DNA from: a virus
IMG/VR virus record: IMGVR_UViG_3300031673_000299
Span: 1-32,428 of that record
Length of the DNA stretch: 32,428 bases
Strand: one strand, 5' to 3'
The position numbers were made by a program, and so were the translations under genes. Of the stretch, positions 28,313 to 32,428 are shown piece by piece. Within the stretch, counting starts at the first letter, position 1. The number at the start of each line of letters is the position of its first letter. Below the pieces are notes generated by a model, which worked only from the letters and a program-made list of their open reading frames with translations, had not been told where the DNA came from and made no database searches.

Positions 28313-29320
28313 TCAGGCCACCCCCAGGCTCGTCACGCGTCGCCCCAAGCGACCCTGGAGAGCGGCGATGTCGGGGACAACTTCGGCGGAGCTTGACATC
28401 TCGCGCATCGGTTCGAGCATCCTCCGCTCTTCCATCAACTCTCTATTGACGCCGATGAGGGAATGCCCGCAGTCCGGGTGGAGCGGCGTCTTATGCTGGG
28501 GTTGTAAGATCGGAAAGCCTGGCGTCCTGCCCGTGATGGAGAATGTCTTGCCTTGCAGGGGCAGGCAGATCGTCGGGCAAGCGCCGCTGTGGACACTCAT
28601 CTGCATGAGGTCCTGTCCCGCCGAGAGGGTTCGTGCGATGGACCCTTCGGTTGCGGCCTGCCGGGTCGCCGTGCGCGCCACCATCTCGCCATAGTGTTTC
28701 ATCGTATAGTGGCGCAACTTGCCATCCTTACACATGACGGCGATCATCTCGCCCCGCGCCGTGCGCTCAAGTTCCAGCCGCAGAGCATCCGGTACGTAGC
28801 CCTTGAGCCTCGCCGAAGCGCCATCCATCAGCGTTTGCTTGATACGTCGCCCCAATTCATCGGGCCCCAACCCCTCGACGATGCCCTCGGCGATCAGTCG
28901 GGCGATCTGCTGCTCTGCCACTAATGCCTGCTGCGTATCTATCCAAACGCTTCGGGCAAACGGCGCGATGCTCTGCAAGGCCTGCGAGGTGTCCGCCATC
29001 ACGCGGGCTATGGCGGCCTGCGCGCCCTGCCTGTCGATCAGGGTCATCGAAGGCAGCACCGGCAACCGCATGGCCCCGTTCGACAGCAGCATCCCGTGTC
29101 GGTACGCCCGCGGCAGGTGCAGGTTGCACCAGCCCTCCTGGTGCTGTTCGAGCGCGCGGACGATGGAGTCGATTTGCTGCAGAAGCAACTGCGTGCGGCG
29201 ATATTCGAATGGGGTGGTAGCCGCCCGTGCGAGAACGGCCTCCAGGCGCGCCTCCGCCTGCTCGTAGAAGCGCACGAGGGACGGCACCATCTCCTCGAAC
29301 ATCGAGACGTCTATGGGCAT
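28313..29320 (-). CDS. Phage minor capsid / head morphogenesis protein (335 aa)
   Basis: Matches the minor capsid family: a helical N-terminal half, then ARTATRQAATEGSIARTLSAG and HSGACPTICLPLQGKTFSITG, and HPDCGHSL with the Cys/His set (CPTIC...HPDCGH) usual in the Mu gpF / SPP1 gp7-type domain. It helps head assembly or DNA entry. I take ATG 29320, one base after the previous stop; GTG 29368 would overlap the connector gene by 47 bases. Its place downstream of the capsid gene is less common, since it usually follows the portal. Confidence 0.8.
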   Translation of the reverse strand: MPIDVSMFEEMVPSLVRFYEQAEARLEAVLARAATTPFEYRRTQLLLQQIDSIVRALEQHQEGWCNLHLPRAYRHGMLLSNGAMRLPVLPSMTLIDRQGAQAAIARVMADTSQALQSIAPFARSVWIDTQQALVAEQQIARLIAEGIVEGLGPDELGRRIKQTLMDGASARLKGYVPDALRLELERTARGEMIAVMCKDGKLRHYTMKHYGEMVARTATRQAATEGSIARTLSAGQDLMQMSVHSGACPTICLPLQGKTFSITGRTPGFPILQPQHKTPLHPDCGHSLIGVNRELMEERRMLEPMREMSSSAEVVPDIAALQGRLGRRVTSLGVA

Positions 29321-29321
29321 C

Positions 29322-29750
29322 TCACCATCCGGCGTCCGGGCTGTCGTGCATGCCGCGGCGAAAAGCACCCTGCGTCCGGTCGGTGTCTGCGCGCCGTCCC
29401 GCCTTATCCGCCACGCTTACGCCCCCGAAGTAGACGGCCGTCATGGCGGCCTGTGCTTGCGCGATCAACTCAAGGGCTTTGTCGTTCATGTCCTTGACGG
29501 CGCCGCGCCAATCTTCGGAGAAGCGACCGATCTGGAAGTTCGGATTGGAGCCGATGCTGATGGCCCATGTCTGCAGCAGGTGCCCGGCGGCCAGCATGCG
29601 GTTCCCGCCATCGTCGCTCAATGTCGCGGTGATCTCCTCGTCCTGGAAGTGGAAAGCGTCGCCGCAGTAGATGAGGCCCGTGTCCTGGATCTTGAATCGA
29701 ATCCAGGCGACGTCGCTCACCGCAGGGTTGCCCGCGTAGGTGGTAGTCAC
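29322..29750 (-). CDS. Head-tail connector (adaptor) protein (142 aa)
   Basis: The N-terminus TTYAGNPAVSDVAWIRFKIQDTG and then QDEEITATLSDDGGNRMLAAGH match the family pattern (YxGdPaxSxxdxvRfxIgDT...DeEI) of siphophage adaptors, with a long following helix and a GRFSEDWRGA..DMNDKALELIAQAQA end. It forms the ring under the portal. The start is GTG in a GTGA overlap with the previous gene. The C-terminal 25 residues are Arg/Asp-rich and disordered. Confidence 0.75.
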   Translation of the reverse strand: MTTTYAGNPAVSDVAWIRFKIQDTGLIYCGDAFHFQDEEITATLSDDGGNRMLAAGHLLQTWAISIGSNPNFQIGRFSEDWRGAVKDMNDKALELIAQAQAAMTAVYFGGVSVADKAGRRADTDRTQGAFRRGMHDSPDAGW

Positions 29751-30145
29751 GCCGCGACCAGCTCCTCGGCAGGCATAGGCGCATGCGCCCGCTTCACGGC
29801 CGCGATGCGCTTCTCGATCCCCTTGACGCCCTCACATGCCTCGGTATGTCCCGCCGTGCCCTCCTCCAGCGTTTCCAGGTGGGCCTTGGCGTTGAATAGC
29901 TCTGCCTCGAACTGGGCCTGCGTGAAGTGGGGGTGGGTGTCGCTTGCGAACTTGCGGCCACACTTGCAGGTTACGATCTCCCCAACGTCCGTGGCGTCGA
30001 TGGGCGCGGCGTAGCCCGCGCGGATCAGGTTATCGCCCGACGGGAGCTTGATGACCTCCCCGCGAAGGATCTGGATGAAATCGTCGGGGTTGTTGTGTCC
30101 CTTCGGATCACTCGTGTACTCGTTGTTTACGATGCAGAACGGCAT
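29747..30145 (-). CDS. Small beta-rich protein following the capsid gene (132 aa)
   Basis: The N-terminus (IQILRGEVIKLPSGDNLIRAGYAAPI) has the strand-turn pattern of small proteins encoded next to the capsid gene in many siphophages. It is followed by CKCGRKF with nearby His residues, a possible metal knuckle, and a helical part with Cys/Glu/Lys repeats (AHLETLEEGTAGHTEACEGVKGIEKRIAAVKRAH). Function unknown. AAGGGAG lies 5 bases before the ATG. Confidence 0.65.
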   Translation of the reverse strand: MPFCIVNNEYTSDPKGHNNPDDFIQILRGEVIKLPSGDNLIRAGYAAPIDATDVGEIVTCKCGRKFASDTHPHFTQAQFEAELFNAKAHLETLEEGTAGHTEACEGVKGIEKRIAAVKRAHAPMPAEELVAA

Positions 30146-30164
30146 ATCGTCTCCCTTTCTGTTT

Positions 30165-30199
30165 GGGGGCCCCGTCCATTAGGTAGGCCCGGGACCCCC
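30165..30199 (-). terminator. 10-bp stem-loop after the major capsid gene (attenuator candidate)
   Basis: GGGGGTCCCG and CGGGGCCCCC pair over 10 positions with one T-G wobble on the transcribed strand, loop of 15 bases, about 21 bases after the capsid stop. It is followed by AAACAGAAAG, not a T-run. It may reduce read-through or protect the 3' end of the capsid mRNA. Confidence 0.5.
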
Positions 30200-30220
30200 T
30201 TCTCAGCGGTCAGTTATCGC

Positions 30221-31240
30221 CTAGAGGCAGATCGGCATGTCCAGGACAACCTGATTCAGGATGCCTGCGCCGGCGACTGCGTTCGGGAAGTAGACGCCGA
30301 GGTTGGTCTCCACGAGCTGGACATCGAAGTAAATGTTGCCTACGATGATGTCCTTCTTGGAGTCTTCCTCGCCTCGATACTGCTCGATCTGCACGTTCAT
30401 CCCGGTGTGGTTCGCTCCGGTATAGGAGAACGTGTAGCCGGCCGAGGGGTTCATGGTCGAAGGCGACGGCGCCGTGTAGCACAGCAGGGCGTCATTGGGA
30501 ACAGCCCAGCGGCCGTCCCATTGGCCTTCCATCGGCCCGACGTCATGCACCGCCTGGGAGACGAGTAGGCGCTCAATGTTGAGCGCATCTGCCACCTGCG
30601 CCACAGACAGGTTCGGCTCGGCAGAGCCGAGGTTGCGATAGATGGCGATGATCTGGGGGTTCATTCGCAGATAGTAGAAAGTCTGCTTATTGACCACCAG
30701 GGTATTGGGCTGGAAGCCACTGCCGAGCGCCATACGGAGCTTGGCGTTCATGATGTCCGTGATGGGTGTTGCGGCCGCAAGGTTCCATGCGCCCGCGCCG
30801 AAGACCCCTTGGTTGGGCCAGTTGGCGGCAACCATGACGGCTGCCGACCACATCTCCTCACGCTTGAGGAGGATGTTCTGCGTGATCCACTGGACGGCAT
30901 CGCGCTTCAAGTCGAGCGGGGGCGTGGCGTTCGCCGTCTCTTCGTCGGCGATCTCCTTGCCCACCGCGTACTCGCGACAAAGGTACGTGCTATCCCAATT
31001 GACGTGGAAACCGGACCTCTGCGCCTTCGCACCAGGCGCCCGGGGCCGCACGTTCAACGTCGCATTGAACCAGTCTTTAGGACAGTACCGGAGAATGCGA
31101 TCTGAAATGGTCGCCACCGGCACCATGGGGAAGACCTTGCCCGCCACGAAGATGTCCTGGTCTGCGATGTAGAACTTCTCCGCGATGTTCGTCAGCGGGA
31201 TATTGACATGAACTTGGCTTGTGCTAGGTAGTGCTGGCAT
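30221..31240 (-). CDS. Major capsid protein, HK97 fold (339 aa)
   Basis: Main shell protein. It opens with a helical/extended N-arm (LPSTSQVHVNIPLTNIAEKF). A long spine helix region follows (DAVQWITQNILLKREEMWSAAVMVA). The end shows the familiar EEDSKKDIIVGNIYFDVQLV segment of this capsid family, where a strand carries the last conserved residues. Length fits. AAGGAGG lies 9 bases before the ATG. It is followed by a stem-loop. Confidence 0.88.
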   Translation of the reverse strand: MPALPSTSQVHVNIPLTNIAEKFYIADQDIFVAGKVFPMVPVATISDRILRYCPKDWFNATLNVRPRAPGAKAQRSGFHVNWDSTYLCREYAVGKEIADEETANATPPLDLKRDAVQWITQNILLKREEMWSAAVMVAANWPNQGVFGAGAWNLAAATPITDIMNAKLRMALGSGFQPNTLVVNKQTFYYLRMNPQIIAIYRNLGSAEPNLSVAQVADALNIERLLVSQAVHDVGPMEGQWDGRWAVPNDALLCYTAPSPSTMNPSAGYTFSYTGANHTGMNVQIEQYRGEEDSKKDIIVGNIYFDVQLVETNLGVYFPNAVAGAGILNQVVLDMPICL

Positions 31241-31254
31241 AGTTCATATCCTCC

Positions 31255-31680
31255 TTATCCGAAGTCCACCCACTGCGCATCCGCCTTCCATGGGTTGAGG
31301 GCCTCAACGTCGAGCGTAGCCTTCTCGGATCCCGTAGGAGTAGGCGACAGCACACCGGGTTCGTGTATTTGTCCGCCGATCCAGTCCTCCGCGACCGCGG
31401 CCACCGCGTGGCCGTTCACGTCGGATGCCCACGACGTAGCGCAGGCAATGGCCGCGGGAATGACGCAGAAACTCTTACCAACGCGCATTACCAGGGCCGG
31501 TTCCGTGATGTTCGGATCGTTCTGCAGGATGCCGCACATCTTCTGTCCGGCCCCGCACAGCCCGATGAGTGGGCCATTCCAGCGGTCGGAATAGCACACT
31601 ATGTCAACGATGTGATACGGGTTGGTCCTCAGGTCTTCATTTGCGATGAAGGTATGGAGGACTTCCGCAAGTTCTGGCAT
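31255..31680 (-). CDS. Head decoration / capsid-stabilising protein candidate (141 aa)
   Basis: Placed between scaffold and capsid genes, as are decoration proteins. Gly/Ala-rich beta segments (GPLIGLCGAGQKMCGILQ, SFCVIPAAIACATSWASDVNGHAVAAVAED) resemble the small beta domains that cement capsids. Function by position and composition; no strong motif. Confidence 0.55.
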   Translation of the reverse strand: MPELAEVLHTFIANEDLRTNPYHIVDIVCYSDRWNGPLIGLCGAGQKMCGILQNDPNITEPALVMRVGKSFCVIPAAIACATSWASDVNGHAVAAVAEDWIGGQIHEPGVLSPTPTGSEKATLDVEALNPWKADAQWVDFG

Positions 31681-31683
31681 TGG

Positions 31684-32428
31684 TTATCCTCCTCTCGTAG
31701 CTTCAGCGTCGCTACGTCTGGCGAGGGCCGGGTCTTCCGCCCTCACCTTCATGATCGCGTCGGCGAGATCCAACTTGCCGCTCGCGTCCTTCTCGACGCG
31801 CGCCTTGGCGAGCCGCATAGTCTCGTCCTGCGCGGACTCGGGAACGTCTACGCCGCGTCGCGGCGAACCAATCGGGGTGCTGAGGTCGATTGACTTAGTC
31901 AGGCCCTCCGCCCAACCAGCGAACTTCTCGCGCTGCTCCGGCGTCCATGACCGAACCAGTTTGATCTGGTCTTCGCGGGACATGCTGGGCAGGTTCATCG
32001 TGTCGACCAGCTTCTCAACCTCAACCAGGTCGGCCTTCGCAACCATCTCGGCCTGGAACTTCTTGAGGTCGCCGATTTCGGCATCGCGCTTCGCGAGTTC
32101 GGCCTTGTGCGCTTCGCGCTCGGCCTTGAGCACCTTCTCGACAGAGGCCGGTATGTCGGGTGTGACCTCCGGCGTCTCGTCGGGCTTGGTCTCGGTCTTC
32201 TCGTCAGGCTTCTCTTCCGTCTTCTCTTCGGGCTTCGGGTCCTCGCTTATCGCTTTCACGATGTCCGCAAAGGCAGCACTCGATCCGAGCAGACGCAGGG
32301 CACCCTTTAGTGCATTGCGGTCCTTCTCGGACAGCTTGCCATCCTTGGCCCGACTCGCCATCGCCTTCATCAGGGCATCTTCACCGTCGACTGCGGTATT
32401 GAGAGCCCCCTCGATGGCGGCGGTTTCC
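31684..32428 (-). CDS. Scaffold / prohead protease C-terminal part (at least 247 aa, cut by right edge)
   Basis: The frame is open to the right edge, so the true start lies outside. The visible part has a helical start (NALKGALRLLGSSAAFADIVKAI), a highly repetitive Glu/Lys/Pro/Thr linker (EEKTEEKPDEKTETKPDE), a coiled coil (EREAHKAELAKRDAEIGDLKKFQAEM) and a C-terminal helical end. Layout and position before the capsid gene suit a scaffold domain, possibly fused to a prohead protease of the XkdF type whose active site would lie beyond the edge. Confidence 0.65.
   Translation of the reverse strand, partial: ETAAIEGALNTAVDGEDALMKAMASRAKDGKLSEKDRNALKGALRLLGSSAAFADIVKAISEDPKPEEKTEEKPDEKTETKPDETPEVTPDIPASVEKVLKAEREAHKAELAKRDAEIGDLKKFQAEMVAKADLVEVEKLVDTMNLPSMSREDQIKLVRSWTPEQREKFAGWAEGLTKSIDLSTPIGSPRRGVDVPESAQDETMRLAKARVEKDASGKLDLADAIMKVRAEDPALARRSDAEATRGG

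Noticed and set aside
32161-32240. Tandem-like DNA repeats near the right edge
   Set aside because: Explained by the Glu/Lys/Pro/Thr repeat linker of the scaffold-like protein; not a separate element.
1-32428. CRISPR array, tRNA genes, rRNA, insertion sequence or retroelement
   Set aside because: No regularly spaced repeats, no tRNA-like T-loop or cloverleaf seen, no transposase or reverse-transcriptase motifs in any frame.

Overview
The window is a stretch of a temperate tailed-phage genome or prophage (Caudoviricetes, siphovirus-like). It has HK97-type head genes, a tail-tube, frameshifted chaperone and tape-measure set, a CI/LexA-like repressor and a large serine recombinase. The DNA is GC-rich and gene starts carry good Shine-Dalgarno sites, so the host is a GC-rich bacterium. 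A secreted SLH-domain protein hints at a host with an S-layer or SLH-binding envelope. The host cannot be named from the sequence. No terminase or portal gene is present; they presumably lie beyond the right edge, next to the cut-off scaffold/protease gene.

Layout. (1) 1-7734, minus strand: an early operon read leftwards from a Cro-like HTH gene. It holds many small proteins, a recombination module (coiled-coil protein, Cas4-like PD-(D/E)XK nuclease, candidate single-strand annealing protein) and, cut by the left edge, the start of a probable PP-loop (PAPS-reductase-like) gene. Many genes are joined by 4-base NTGA overlaps, several with GTG or TTG starts. (2) 7734-7852: a divergent genetic switch. 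A TTGACA/TATAGG promoter drives the early operon. Opposite it, a TATACT -10 box lies 6 bases before the repressor ATG, which implies a leaderless repressor mRNA. (3) 7852-11785, plus strand: the only rightward block, with repressor, three exported proteins (SLH protein, small Cys/His lipoprotein-like protein, Cys-rich protein with a BamE-like C-terminus) and a serine integrase. The three exported genes look like lysogenic-conversion cargo. (4) 11846-13670, minus strand: six small genes behind a near-consensus promoter at 13643-13670. Four of them share a small hairpin-plus-RBS leader. (5) 13730-32428, minus strand: the late region. Read from the right edge leftwards it runs scaffold/protease, head decoration candidate, major capsid, head-completion genes, minor capsid, neck genes, tail tube, a LAGLIDADG homing endonuclease, tail chaperones G/GT, tape measure, distal tail, baseplate hub, tail fibre, lysis genes (holin-like protein, NlpC/P60 hydrolase), a secreted protein, an HTH-metallophosphoesterase, an HExxH protein and two overlapping small genes.

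Most unusual points: the exported SLH/Cys/BamE-like cassette between repressor and integrase; the leaderless repressor and shared -10/operator motif; the repeated hairpin-RBS leaders; the freestanding homing endonuclease beside the tail-tube gene; a 19-bp stem-loop in front of that gene; and a tail-chaperone frameshift with no canonical slippery heptamer. Functions rest on motifs and gene order read by eye; no database search was possible.
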